From Aradus depressus (taxonomy: Eukaryota; Arthropoda; Insecta; Hemiptera; Aradidae): DNA of 64,000 nt. The notes under the pieces are model-generated. The model ran no database searches. It saw only the letters and a program-made list of their open reading frames with translations, and was not told where the DNA came from. The stretch is from positions 48,191,213 through 48,255,212 of the forward strand of contig OY759215.1 of assembly GCA_963662175.1 (NCBI GenBank), given 5' to 3'. Shown piece after piece: positions 44,811-56,740 of this stretch (its first letter is position 1; each line of letters begins with the position of its first letter). The translations under genes were made by a program, and so were the position numbers.

Positions 44811-45392
44811 CTTCTCCAGGTATACAAAGTATACGGGAAGTTATGTAATCGGTGAAAAGTTCGACGTGGAGTTTTCAACGGAACTTCATGTTTTCTGACC
44901 TCCAGATTCAAAATATGAAAAAAAAGTCTGTCCGTGTGTGTCTGTGAACACGGTAACTCCCGATAGAATATGTGTATCTAGAAATCCATAAGAATGAAAT
45001 CTATTGATTCTCAGCTAAATCGGCCGAAGGGAAAGGGAGGATAAGGGGAAGGCTAAACTCAAAAACTTTATTAACTGCCTTTGAAATGAATGTATTGATA
45101 CGAAATTTCATGTAAATTCAAAGCGTTATAAGGGCGACGCCAATTAACTTTCAACAGAATCAGCCAAAGGGGAGGGTGGTTCAGACGAGGGTTCAATTCA
45201 AAAATCCCAATAACTGCCAAAGTAGTGGATGCATCGACGCGAAATTTAGTATGAGGATTCAGAAGCCACTAGGTGTCTAAGCTCATTAAGTTTTAGCTCA
45301 GATGGTTGATTGATTGGCTGGAAAGAAAGCGAAAATATAATTAAATATTTCTTGCTGGGGAAGTACATAGCCGGTGATTCGCTGACTACATT
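44811..45392 (+). repeat. Rep-B arm, plus strand, full length
   Basis: Junction ccaggtatacaaagtatacg, gttatgtaatcggtgaaaag, ggtaactcccgatagaatat, aatcggccgaagggaaaggg, ataactgccaaagtagtgga and gctggggaagtacatagccg, then ggtgattcgctgac and poly-T. Confidence 0.85.
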
Positions 45393-45562
45393 TTTTTTTA
45401 CAATTTCAGTTTCAGGATACTGGAAAACATAAAATTACAGGGAAAACTCGTTAGCGCATTTTACATCTTGCCATATACTATGTACAGCTGGGTAGGAGAA
45501 AAAGGGTTTTTCCAGCTTTTGCATTTTCAAGGAATAAAGTGAAAATGAAATAGTAAACTCAC
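45393..45562. other. Intron flank of exon 3
   Basis: Intronic sequence between a Rep-B end and the exon-3 donor. A Rep-B start-like scrap (tacagggaaaactcgttagc, tatactatgtacagctgggt) at 45434-45494. Confidence 0.4.
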
Positions 45563-45720
45563 ATGAGCTGAGGTGTGTTGTCGCCCTGGTAAGATGGATA
45601 GACGAGGATATGAGGGGCGAGAGAGTCCTTCTCCGGAGACTTCCTCCTCTTCAGCATGAGGCAGACAAGTCCTATCACCATGGCTACCAGTCCGCACAGC
45701 ACTCCCACTGGAAAACCCAT
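45563..45720 (-). CDS. Synaptotagmin exon: initiator Met, transmembrane helix, cytoplasmic start
   Basis: A 158-nt exon: 52 codons plus two bases. It begins exactly with ATG after the acceptor ctgtag. The peptide starts MGFPVGVLCGLVAMVIGL, an almost unbroken hydrophobic helix of about 22 residues, followed by the basic stop-transfer KRRK and a polar linker (SPEKDSLAPHILVYPSYQG). This gives a short N-out, C-in anchor typical of synaptotagmins. The donor is gtgagt after CAGCTCAT. The two leftover bases (AT) join the first T of the 10053-10265 exon to make Ile. Overlapping frames are open but lack this helix-plus-basic pattern and this phase agreement. Confidence 0.85.
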
Positions 45721-45837
45721 CTACAGTTAGCATACCACTCAGAAAACCATCTGTGGTAATAGAACCGACGCCACAAGTATTCACCGACAATTAATAATAA
45801 TATTTACTTCCGTTAAAACATAACATGGTCATAGGAT

Positions 45838-46100
45838 AATTCTCTGGCCGGGGTGTAAAAGCACATAAGTCAAAAATTGGCGGTTACCGGATTATTGCGA
45901 TACATAAGTCAAAACTAGTTTAATTTTATTTTGGCTTTAACGACATAAGTCATATTAGCAGTGCTTATGAGATAAAGAAAGGTGTGCCTGATAACCAAGT
46001 AAAAATGTTATATTTTCTTGTTCGTGTGTAACCTATTTCCTTCTATTCTGAAAAATGGTAAAAGTTGACTTATGTGTTTTTACACCCCGGCTAGAGAATT
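45838..46100. mobile_element. MITE near exon 3
   Basis: Inverted repeats aattctctggccggggtgta and tacaccccggctagagaatt, with cata on both sides. The interior has acataagtcaaa in several copies. It lies 117 bp upstream (gene sense) of the 45563-45720 exon. Confidence 0.8.
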
Positions 46101-46116
46101 CATAAGAATGTATCGT

Positions 46117-46840
46117 GATGTAAAAAATGTACACACATTAAAATTATTAATATATTAAAAAATAAATTATTATTATTTGTATAAAAACAGCTGTTAGGAG
46201 TTGAGAAGTAAATTAATTACAAGCATGGATTAGTCGCATTTTGTTTTAAAACGAAATGTGAACAACCAATGAATGGAGAACAAAAGACGACGAACAGCTG
46301 TTCTAATAGAGAGAACCAGTCTAGGTTGTGTTGTGGAAGTGGACAGTCTAGAAAGAGAGAGTTGTTTTAGGGTTAAGGTGTAGTGAACCAGTCTGAGTGA
46401 TAGAAGTGAACCATGTAGGAGTGAAAATAACAGTGAAGTACATAGATGCACAAAGATACTTTGTATTTATTTATACATATGCCTAATAAGATTGAATTAA
46501 TGAAGGTAAAGAAAAAATAAACCCAATATTTCTTCTCTAATTCTATGCTATTAATTTTCCCTGTGAACCAAGTAAGGTAATTTATACCTTTGGATTAGGT
46601 TTAACATTTTTGCAAATTTAGAAAAACAATATGGTATCTCATGATTATATTTAGAAGAAATCCAAATGAAATAATTATTAATTGAAATTTTTTTAAATAC
46701 GTGCACTTTCTTCAAAATTGCACATCTTGAATTTTCGATATTCTTTTAGGCCCCTTTTCGGAAACTACTGTAGAAATCAAAATTTAGTAGAAGCCAGCAA
46801 CAATTTCTACAGGAAATGTGGTAATATTTATTATTTATTC
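46117..46840 (+). repeat. Rep-E copy
   Basis: tacacacattaaaattatta, gtggacagtctagaaagaga, ttaattttccctgtgaacca, gcactttcttcaaaattgca and tttcggaaactactgtagaa. Confidence 0.72.
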
Positions 46841-47029
46841 TTTTTATTTTAATTTTATATTAATTTTTATTTTATTAAACATTTTTTAATTATCACAGTG
46901 TACATTGAGATAGCTTATAAATTAGATACATAAACAGATATTAACTCTTAGAGACTGACACACAAGTGATTAGAATTAACAATATTACTAAAAAATAAAA
47001 TGAAATGAATAATTAAATACTTAAAAATA
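46841..47029. other. Intronic sequence, AT-rich
   Basis: No recognised feature. Confidence 0.3.
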
Positions 47030-47640
47030 TGAGTACAAAAATAATAATATTAATATATACACAGTAGATAAATTGTTTAATTTAATTTAAAAGAAGGTAA
47101 TATTTTTTTATAACTTTTCCGGAAATGTCTTTTTCACTATGACATCAGGTCGCAATGTGCGAAATATAGAAAAATCAATTATAAAAAGAAAGAATCAAAA
47201 TAAAAAAAAAAAAAAATTAAATGATAATAAAAACACATAAAAGAAAAACCAAGAGAAATAAAATAAATTAATCTATAAGTAATAACAAATAATGATCAAA
47301 ACATAGAATCGACAGACCTTAAAAAGGAAAACAATGGAGAAACTCGGCCAAAAAAAATATAAAAATGAAAGCTATGTATCGAATAATGTTTTTGAATAAT
47401 GAAACAAGATTCTTTTATTATGGTAATTTTATTATTTTTGAACAATGCGAAAAAAATTCCATTTTCGAATAGAGGGTTTCGTTTAACATTGTGCGTTTAA
47501 CAACGTTTTATTGAAGTTGAAGTTTAAATTTTTTTATTGTTTTTAAGAAGTGGGGAAGGACATTAAACAAATTAATTCCTTTATGAGTTATACTTTTTTC
47601 AAAAAGAGAGGAGCAATGTTTAGTTATCCAATAGTACCGA
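47030..47640 (-). repeat. Rep-C copy, minus strand
   Basis: ttccggaaatgtctttttca, ctatgacatcaggtcgcaat (motif half-deleted), tagaatcgacagaccttaaa, attgtttttaagaagtgggg and aattaattcctttatgagtt. Confidence 0.62.
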
Positions 47641-47738
47641 AAAATACTTATTAGCTGACAAAACAAATCAATTCCATTCTAGTCTAGAGAGAACGGCTAG
47701 ATGCACAGCTCAGGATGCACCGAGTCTGCATTGTAACA

Positions 47739-47913
47739 AAGCGAGACAGCTCCCAACAGCGAGGGCGTAATGTTCTCGTGAAAGCCTGAGTGCAAACAAT
47801 TAGGTACAAAATGTGACTGGTAATTACAGTAATAGTTTAAATTGTTGAAACAATTGTTGGCACTCAGGCTTACACCAGAACATTACTGCTAGGAACTTTA
47901 TCTCGCTTTAACC
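47739..47913. mobile_element. Foldback MITE, about 60-bp arms
   Basis: aaagcgagacagctcccaac, cgtaatgttctcgtgaaagc and ctgagtgcaaacaatt against the complement aattgttggcactcaggctt, acaccagaacattactgct and atctcgcttt. Confidence 0.8.
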
Positions 47914-48100
47914 TTTACACATAGTAGAACCCAGCGTTTAGCAAGGATGAAAAGTGAAAGATATAGTTTTGGGGCAGAGGATCAGTTTAAATATATTTGG
48001 TAACTGTGATCACATCTTGGAATGAGATTTCTCCATGGGGAATCATACACAGAAACATTCTCAAAACGGTATTACGACCCAAAGTACTACGACCAGAGCC
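47914..48100. other. Intronic sequence, unassigned
   Basis: No recognised feature. Confidence 0.3.
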
Positions 48101-48520
48101 AAAGAGAATCTGGGAGAGGAAAAGTCTTGAGAGGAATTTTCGGACATCTGGAGATGAAAGTCCCACCAGGAATCCCCTGATTCCAAAAATAAAAAATAAA
48201 TGAAAAATGCTCTCTGTATGTTTAAATTCGTTGTAATGAATATATTGACATTAAATTTTACATTTAAATTCAAAATCTCATAAAGACGGCATTTATTAAT
48301 TTTCCGTGAATCAGCCGAAGTAAAGAGGAGATCAGAGGAGGAGGGCTCGACTCAAAAACTCTAATAACTGCCAATGTAATGTAAGTTTAAAACTTGATAT
48401 GAGGATTTTTAGCCTCAGTCAATATGTCAATATGTTGTGGAGCGAAAACCTAATAGATTAATTTGTATTGTGGAAGTAAATTGCCGATGATTCAATGACG
48501 AATGTTTTTGCGATGTAATA
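48101..48520 (+). repeat. Rep-B copy, rearranged
   Basis: ggaattttcggacatctgga, ttaaattcgttgtaatgaat, gtgaatcagccgaagtaaag, actcaaaaactctaataact and ttgccgatgattcaatgacg. Confidence 0.7.
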
Positions 48521-50239
48521 TAACAGGTCAACTATTAGCTGAGGTGATGCAACGCTAAACATGAATTTATTCAGAAATATTATGACTGTGATCCAAGTGG
48601 AGAGACATACCCAGGAATGAGGCCTTTTTGGCATGCCTTTCTGTGACATTCACAACATTCATACGGCATACTCTGAATACCTTCTCGAGGTAGTCGGATT
48701 GTGGAAATTTCATCTCTCCAGGAAAAACCTTTGCTCAAATTACAATCTACATATCTTGTGATGTAAACAACATGTCACCATGGAGAAATGGTAACGGAAC
48801 AAGATTTAACAAAAGAATCAATCAAAATGGATGTTAATTTCTTTATAATCATTAGAAAAGGGATAAAAGAACTTCAAGAAACTAAATAACAACAATAATA
48901 CATAATGCAGAAGGATAAAACATAAAAAGGAATTGTGCCGAGTGTTAAGGCTTATCAGTATAGAATGCAACATCAATTAAAAACAGAATTGAAAGGAAAT
49001 TGTGAAAAGAAACTGCAATGAAGAAAGGAAAAATACATAGCTTCAAGATAAATGTGAGAGAAATACAAACAAAAGAAGATTAACAACGAAAGTTTACAAA
49101 TAAAGGACACAAAACATAAGACGTCATAAGCCTGAGTTTACAAACACGTGATTCTTCAAATTTATACATCGAATTGAGATTGGAATAAAATGAAAATGTC
49201 AAGAAAACATCAAAGAATGAAATGGAGAAAGGAAGCAACAAAACAAGGTATTTAATGAAGATAATGGGAAAATTAAGAAAAGACGATATAAGAAAATCCA
49301 GTTGGTAGAAATAAAATGTAAAACTAAACCAAATGAGTAAAAAGATGGAAGTGAAAGTAAAAGAAAAACAAAATGTGAAATAGATTTATTAAAATGTAAA
49401 TGGATATCATACGTTATAGGGTAATATTTATGTTTATATTCTTTCAAATTTCTGAGGTACTTATTTGAAATGTCTAAACTTGTAGCTTCAATGGATCAAA
49501 TCGCCTTTGGAAAGGAACTTACCAATATCAGGACATAATTTATTAATTATTTTATTAATTTCTGGAAACAATTGTTTCCAGATTGCATCTCTTTTAGTTA
49601 ATTTTTTTTTTTTGATGCCTCAGCTGCAATCTGTAGGTCCATATCGGTCATCTTGTATATTGTAAGTTTGTTCTCTGTAGAATTTTAAATTTTCTGTTAG
49701 GGAATCTGTTGTCCGATTGTCTGTTTAGTTCTGGCCGTTTCAGTCGAATATGATGAATAAATGAATGTATATGAACTTCTTTGTGGGTAACCATGGGGTT
49801 TATCAAGTGGCGAGGCTCTCCAACCCCTTGAGTACGCCCTTAACGGAATAATGGAAAAGAAAAGGCTGAAGTCGGGGTATAGCTCAGGTCATTAAGAGAT
49901 GAACCGGTCAATATTTGGCCCAAGAAGATATCAAAGCTTAAACAAAGAGAAAATTTAAATAAACTTAAGTTTTTATCCTTAAAGTAGAGCATTGTATACT
50001 GAAACACACGTAACTGGGTCAGATCGTAAAACCGACTCACGTGTTATCCCAACTTGAGAATTGATAAAATATATTTAGCAACACGGCAACGTTCTGGGAC
50101 AGAGTAATGTTGGAAAAGACGGGAAGCTGTGTATATTTACTTGATAGAGAGTTTATACGTTGTATTTTACGTGCCGTAGTGCATTTACAATAAGGCGTAT
50201 CGGCTTTGAAGGTTCTATCAGCGTGGAAAGACTTAATTA
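48521..50239. other. Intronic sequence, unassigned
   Basis: Purine-rich on this strand from 48880 to 49450. A 22-bp perfect palindrome around caattg at 49557-49578 (tctggaaacaa and its complement). No gene recognised. Confidence 0.35.
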
Positions 50240-51090
50240 TGCCATGCAGAAGGCCAGGATCGACCGAGGTTGTATAATAAACCTTGTCACTTTAACATCT
50301 AGTACTGGTTTACTTCAAACTTTTGAACGATGATTTCAGCGGTACGTTGAAGTTCGTACATGAGTGTCTCTCACTAAATCTGTTCTTATGACTTGGGATG
50401 CAATTTGTTTATGTCAGATGTTTCTTCAATCTTATATTACTTATTTTTGAGGCAGTTGATAGCTGATTGATGGGTCCAATAGCTATCCGGATCGTAACTA
50501 GACTTCCTCTCCTTATGAAACACCACCACTGCAGCGCTCTTCTAAGCTACTGGATAGTAAGAGACATGTGTTAAATAGACCTGTAAAGAAAGTACCATCT
50601 TTTTTCGACAAAAAAATTTTTAGGACCGAAGATCCCAGGATTTTAGCTACTCCAGGAGCTTTCTTGTTTGGTTGATGTTTTAGCAAGGAAGTCTTACTCG
50701 GATTGGTAAACTCCGGGGGTGGGTTCAACTGTAGCTTTGATCAACAACAGATCTCGCTTTACGTCTCTTGTCGTCGCCTCGTCCCCTCTGTAATTTTCCC
50801 TGAATTTCTCTTCAAAGTGGGATGCTAGAAACTCACACTGATTATTTTCAATAGTGACTGTGTTCGTCTTTGCCAGGGAAATGAAGCGGAGTGATTCGTT
50901 TTGTTTCTTTCATGAGCGACTCGCGGTCATCTTGTGTCGTCTTTGCTACAAAAATAACTTTTTACTCGGGTGAGGTCCACCTCAAACTTCATCTTTCTAC
51001 TCAGCCAGTTGAACTCACTTCTGATGCTCATTTCTCTTCTGTCCTCGGTCATTGCTTCCTAACACGGTTCTTCTCCTTGATCATGGCGAG
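50240..51090 (-). pseudogene. Jockey-type LINE reverse transcriptase relic, N-terminal side
   Basis: Read leftwards in broken frames: EFNWLSRKMKFEVDLTRVKS, SLMKETKRITPL, ATTRDVKRDLLLIKAT, then LLKHQPNKKAPGVAKI, KDGTFFTGLFNTCLLL and SSSLEERCSGG. The KKAPG-x-D-x-I, LFN-x-CL and W-K-x-A series is the start of the LINE RT domain; Asp of APGxD and Trp of WK are lost. Same direction as the host gene. Confidence 0.65.
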
Positions 51091-51754
51091 TATTTGATCT
51101 GGGACAGTGATTCGTGGTAATGGTGTAGCGTTGTAGAAAGTGTGATTAATATTCATTATTTTCTGTATAAAGTTATCAAATTGTCTTTTCATATATTATC
51201 TTGTATTCAATTGAAGTGGCAACAAGTATTTAAGTACTTGTAATGAGTTAATTGCGTTTTGTGTTGATTACTATTACATTTAACGTCTTACTTGCGAGTC
51301 TGAACAGTCAGATTATGAAAAAAATTGTGAGTTAATGCATTTTGTTTAAAAATAAAATGTATCCTAATTGATTCAAGTTTTTTTTTGTGTTTGCAGGCTG
51401 CCCCAGCCAACATTTTTTCACATCTGCGGTCGTTTTTTTTTACGCTGCCTTGGCGATGTATAATATAGGGTACAACAAATGGAAAGCCGGATAGTTTCTA
51501 TGGTAACATCACGTCTCTCATAAACACAGTAATTTGTGTGTCGTTGAACTAGAAATAAAATATGTATGTAGGTTTTATTGACCATTTCTGTAAACATTAG
51601 ATGCTGTGATTGCGTAAGGCAGCCATTTCCCTCTAGCTCAATACTTATCAGACCTGTCACTTACAGTTTTACCTGTTAATTTTCTTCTGTTGTCGTTAAT
51701 TTCATCTCTCTGTTTCGTCCCTTTGTATCTCTTCACTACATTGTTAGTAAAAGA
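51091..51754. other. Intronic sequence, unassigned
   Basis: An 80-codon minus-strand frame at 51418-51660 is not recognised. Confidence 0.3.
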
Positions 51755-52160
51755 GAAAAGTCGGCGATGGATCACCGGCAATGTTGTTTCTCAGCACCAA
51801 TTAATCAATGAGTTGACTCACATTAGGGCCTCTGAATTCATACTAAATTTTGTCTTGATATGGTGTTCATGTAAATACATTTACAATACAAACACACATC
51901 GTCAGTTACTTGGGTTTTTGAGTTGAGCCTCCCTCTGATCCCTCCTTCCCTTTGGCCAATTCCCTGAAAATGTAATAGGTGTCGTCCTTAGGATCGTTTA
52001 AACTTATATATGAAATTCTATATTGTTACATTAATTACTAATCACAACGGTAGTTATTACAGTTTATGTGTTAAGCCTCCCCCTAATCCTCCCTTCCCTT
52101 CAGCCGATTTGGCAGAAAATCCATGTGTGTTGTCCTCATCTGGTTTTTCGATAGAGATAT
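51755..52160 (-). repeat. Rep-B copy, minus strand
   Basis: aagtcggcgatggatcaccg, ttgggtttttgagttgagcc, cctccttccctttggccaat, gtgttaagcctccccctaat and ttcagccgatttggcagaaa. Confidence 0.8.
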
Positions 52161-52167
52161 TATATGT

Positions 52168-52330
52168 ATATAGAGTACTTGACCCCTACTCTTGGTGAAT
52201 AAAAATTTGGGGTAGTCACAATTTAGAACTCCCATAGTAGAGACGGGCTCATGTCCACCAGAGTGAAGAAAAAGCGCTCTGGTAATAAGCGATATGACCT
52301 TGTAGTTAGAGCCCGGGCATGAGTCATATT
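52168..52330 (+). mobile_element. SINE 3' half
   Basis: agtacttgacccctactctt, gggctcatgtccaccagagt, gcgctctggtaataagcgat and gagcccgggcatgagtcata. It follows directly on a Rep-B copy. Confidence 0.85.
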
Positions 52331-52953
52331 AAATAACTATAAACAAGTTTAGAGGAAGGGGTTATTAAATATGGATTTAAATAAAAACATTTCCAGCCTT
52401 AAATTATATTTTATTATGTGAAATAAATGAACTAACAGTTTTATGTACTGAACCTCCCCCAATAATATTCAATAAAATTTCCATTCATAATTGTATTGCA
52501 TTTTAACATAAATTGCATCACTCCTCTCTTTCTGTCTAGATCTAATTATTACAAATTCAATTTGCACAAAAGTATTTAAACAATATGTTCTATAGGTACC
52601 AGTGTGACATTCGCAAACTAAATGTTTTAACATAGAATATTAAATTTAACAATATATATTAAAAATTTTAAGTGTATTTAAAGTGAATTACCATGTAATA
52701 AAATATAAATATTGCACAGGTTCTCAAAATGAATATTATGAACGAAGTAAGAAAAAAATTGTCTACAATAAAGTTCAGTAAATAAATTATATTGGCATTT
52801 TTGTATATAAAAATTAATCTTAATAATTGAAATGTTATTTTGTAATTAATCATTAATGAATATCCCACGATCTTATTTTTATATTTATTACCTGAAGAAC
52901 ATTTTTAGAAATATGTATGATTAGAAAAAATAATAAATAATGAGTATTCTTAC
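52331..52953. other. Intronic sequence, AT-rich
   Basis: No recognised feature up to the candidate exon. Confidence 0.35.
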
Positions 52954-53036
52954 TTGAGAGTGCAAACGGCCATCCATGAATAAAGGAAGAGGTGATATCC
53001 TGACGTTTGACCTCCATACCACCACAATCCGGTATT
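52954..53036 (-). CDS. Candidate upstream synaptotagmin exon (5' UTR or N-terminal coding)
   Basis: An 83-nt block of raised GC content bounded by attttcag and gtaaga on the minus strand. If coding in the frame that enters the 45563 exon, it reads 28 codons (EYRIVVVWRSN at the start, GRLHSQ at the end), using one base from the 62258-62392 block, and ends on a codon boundary immediately before the exon-3 ATG. The other frames are also open, so coding is not proven; it could equally be 5' untranslated. No domain was recognised. Confidence 0.5.
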
Positions 53037-54179
53037 CTGAAAATTAACAGATTTTCACTATATTATTTATTATCATATTTATGAATACACTAAGAACATT
53101 AATCTTTGGAGATTATATTAGAGAAATTTTGAAAAAAACTGTTGAGCTTCCTCTGCAAATAAAGGATCATTCCATGTCAAATCAATATATGTGGGTGCAC
53201 CTTGATCTCTCCGATTTGTTTGATTTTTTTTTGTACTAAATAAAAATACAAAAAACAGAAAATTTTGAAATTTTTTAAAGCAATACTTTTGGAGATATTA
53301 AATTACAAAATGAAATACACAAAACTGGGCTAGTTTTATTGCTTTCAAATAATAATTTTGATGAGATCATTGACAAAAAGGAATAGTTTTATGGTCATTA
53401 TGGACAATTGTTCTAAGGATCTTGGATTGGAAGGACTGGTTGGCTTGATGTTAGATAACTTACCGCATCAGATCAAAGTCCTTTTCAACATATTCCAAAT
53501 AAACCCATATTATTTGAACTTTTTGTGAGCTCGTATTTCACGATGATTGATCAAAAAAAAGTTCAACCCCAATATCTCCTATCTGCTTTAACATAGTCTG
53601 TGATCCCACAGGGATATCTCGGGTGAAACTTTTTTTTTTATCGTTAGGTTTTGTTATAAATTAAATCAGTTAGGTGAATGCGAATTAGTTCTGTTATCAC
53701 GTAGTTCTGATAGTGATTTTATTAAGTTGTTGGCATTGTATATTAATTACCACAATTTCATTATTTTCTTCAAACATTTATTGTAAACTGTGAAATATTC
53801 TCAGGTCATCAGTAATCATTTTGTCAAATTGATTGAACAGACCCAAACACATCAGGCATACAGTAGTTATATTTAATAATTTTATCTTTAATTTTAGTTT
53901 TACCTCTGTTATTACAAAAAACACGTCGGACCAAACAAATTTCTAACAATTTGTTAATGTTTTCCACATTTATTTTGAAATTTCCAGTTATGAATCGCAA
54001 CAAGGAAATATGAACATATTTAAAAACAAATATCTCTTGATGAAGCCGCTGGTCAGCTCTGCCACCTCCTCAGAAAGGAGGTCACGAGGCCAACAACGAT
54101 TCAGTCGTCGAGGAGTGTTGCCTGGCAAGGACTGGACCGACATTGTTTGGATGTAGCATGAATTTCTTGTGCAGATTGT
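53037..54179. other. Intronic sequence, unassigned
   Basis: A distinct segment at 53150-53640 lacks a second copy here. GC-richer bases at 54040-54160 have no recognised family. Confidence 0.3.
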
Positions 54180-54512
54180 TTGAATAGTATAAACCTCCGT
54201 ATATATGCCGACAATAAATGCCGATGTAATGAACGCATCAACGCAAAATATTATGTGTTGTTCCAAAACCTCAAAATGACTACATCTCTTGATTTTCAGC
54301 ACAAATCGGCTAAAGGAAAGTGAGAGGCTTAATCCTAAAAACTACCGACGTCATGGATGCATCGACATGACATGACAATGACGCAGAAAATGCCATAAAG
54401 AATGATGATGATGATAATGACCCCGGCTTAGAGGGAGCACGGAACGTAGTTTTTACAAAAAGGTCTTTCTGGGGAAGTACATTGTCGGTGATTGGCCGAA
54501 GACATTTTTTTA
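54180..54512 (+). repeat. Rep-B copy, rearranged
   Basis: aataaatgccgatgtaatga, acaaatcggctaaaggaaag, aaaactaccgacgtcatgga and tctggggaagtacattgtcg, then poly-T. A GATGAT microsatellite lies within. Confidence 0.65.
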
Positions 54513-55048
54513 TTCAGAGATAAGACGTGGGGAGGTACAGAGTGCTAAAGTAGAAAAGATGCACTAAATAATTCGAACAATTTGTTCTTTAAATAATATA
54601 AAAGGTGTTTCTGAGATATTCAAAAATAACCGACCGTTTTAATAGAAACTTAGGTCTTGGTGGGGGTTGGTAGGTGAATCTGTGAAACAGGGATGTGTGA
54701 GTTACATCCTTTGAGGCCCATATCATTATGCAAGGTTACAACCAATTTACAGTAAAGAGAAGATATGGTTATGATAAAATATGACATGATAAAACTAGAT
54801 GAGCTTCTATAGAGGAAGATAGTTGCCTAGTGAAGATGAGAGGATGTTAGTGGTGGACCAAATTAGCTGCAGTTATGGAAGCATACCGTGGAGCTATGGT
54901 CCTTCTAAAGCTATCTTAAAAGACCAGCAGGATATAACAGAATTCAAGCATAAAATGTTTCACAGAAAAAAAAGTATCTCGGACTAACGTCTAAGTTGAG
55001 AAATGCGGACATATTGTGGAAACTTATATTTCAATTTCTTGTGAAAAA
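54513..55048. other. Intronic sequence, unassigned
   Basis: No recognised feature. Confidence 0.3.
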
Positions 55049-55280
55049 ACTTTAAGCACGCCATCCTTCGGATGAAACATTAAGCGATGGTTCCATGTCT
55101 GTGAAATGTCAGGTTCTCTTTAAAGACCCTTATCCTACGTAAATAAACCTAGGTAAGCAAAATGTAGGACTCATAAGAGTAGTATAACTATGAAGTGTGG
55201 ACTCGGGGTTGGAGAAAGAGAGCTCTGGTAGTAGGCGATATGACCTCGTAGTTAAAGTCCGGACATGAGTCATAATAACT
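55049..55280 (+). mobile_element. SINE copy, headless
   Basis: ttaagcacgccatccttcgg, ttctctttaaagacccttat, gagagctctggtagtaggcg, atatgacctcgtagttaaag and tccggacatgagtcataata. Confidence 0.82.
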
Positions 55281-55623
55281 AACTAAAAAATGACTAAAGG
55301 AAATGACGAAATATGGATAATATATATTGACCGTATTTGACTCATTACATTCATAATAAGCTTAAACAGAACTGGTTCGCATTATATTTTATAACTAAAC
55401 CTCATGAAGTTTTAAATGCAGAAACCAGTGGTACAAGTATATATTTTTTGTGCAATAGACAATATTTAAGAAGTTTGTTTTATTTATATAAATCCGCCAA
55501 CTCTCTTAGCACTTTAACATTTTCATTATTCACATTTGCATAACACATTTGTAGATATCATTTTTCAACGGCAAAGTAAATGACGCCCCGAGAGCCTTCA
55601 AGGATAACGACGAACTTCTCTTG

Positions 55624-55766
55624 CTTTTAGTTTATTCAGTTTTTAAATCTCTATTTCATAAGATATTTTTGCATAATATGAACAAACGGACAACACTTTT
55701 AGTTTATACAATTTTTAAATCTCTATTGTATAATAATATTTATACATAATATTAACAGACGGACAA
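55624..55766. repeat. Tandem duplication, two units of about 71 bp
   Basis: ttttagtttattcagttttt, aaatctctatttcataagat and aacaaacggacaacac, repeated as ttttagtttatacaattttt, aaatctctattgtataataa and aacagacggacaatag. Confidence 0.75.
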
Positions 55767-56345
55767 TAGCAACCCACATCCTCTCTACAGTTTTATAATT
55801 TAGTAGAAAGAAATATAGTATTTATTGACATTACCTTACACAATGACTCCAGGAAGACTGCATATTTAAAAAAAAAATTGGTCATATATACATATATGTC
55901 GGTGTCATATAGTGTAATATGTAATTTAACAGAAAGCTTAGTAATTTTACATATACTGAAATTAATTTAAAATTACCTAATGTGATTGAGTTCTCTCCCT
56001 GATTTCTGTAATCTATTAAAGTTATATAACTGAAACTTAGCTCAAAGTTGATGAGTGTTGAACTCCGGCTCGAGTTCTGAACGGAATTACACGTGTTGAG
56101 ATACCCTCAACATGAGTTGACAATTTTGCATTAATGTTTGTGAATAATTGGCTGGAACTTTGTGATCGTTCTAACTCAAAAAAAATTTGTAGCTACAAAA
56201 AAAAAAAAAAAAAAAAAAATTGGAGATGTAATACACAGTTTGCACGGTTAGCTAGGGGTAATCCATGCGGTATTACAAGAACACATTTTTAGGCTTTTGT
56301 GAACATACATGTCCCATTCCTTCTCCATTTACATAGCTATTTAAC
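55767..56345. other. Intronic sequence, AT-rich
   Basis: Poly-A run at 56198-56219. No recognised feature. Confidence 0.3.
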
Positions 56346-56349
56346 AGCT

Positions 56350-56740
56350 ATCTCTCCAGCTAGTATTGAACCGGACAACAGCGGGCTCTCCAGCTAGTAT
56401 TTTGTCGGGCAACAGCGGGCTCCGGCTAGTATTGTACCGGGCAATAGCGGGCTCCCCAGCTAGTATTATACCGGGCAACAGCGGGCTCTCCACCTAGTAT
56501 TTTGCCGGGTAACAGCGGGCTCTCCAGCTAGTATTTTGCCGGGTAACAGCGGGCTCTCCGGCTAGTATTGTACCGAGCAAAAGCGGGCTCCCCACCTAGA
56601 ATTACACCGGACAACAGTGGGCTCTCTACCTAGTATTTTGCCGGGCAACAGCAGGCTCTCCAGCTAGTATTGTACAGGGCAACAGCGGGCTCCCCAGGAC
56701 GTATTGTATCGGACAACAGGCTCTTCAGGTAATATTGTTT
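56350..56740. repeat. Minisatellite array, about 37-bp units
   Basis: About ten units of ctagtattgtaccgggcaac with agcgggctctccag. Inverted, a unit starts ctggagagcccgctgttgcc and ends cggtacaatactag, akin to the left end at 25630. Units vary by a few bases. Confidence 0.88.

Noticed and set aside
45527..45790. 87-codon minus-strand frame over exon 3
   Set aside because: It is a different frame from the transmembrane one, lacks a domain, and does not fit the phases of neighbouring exons.
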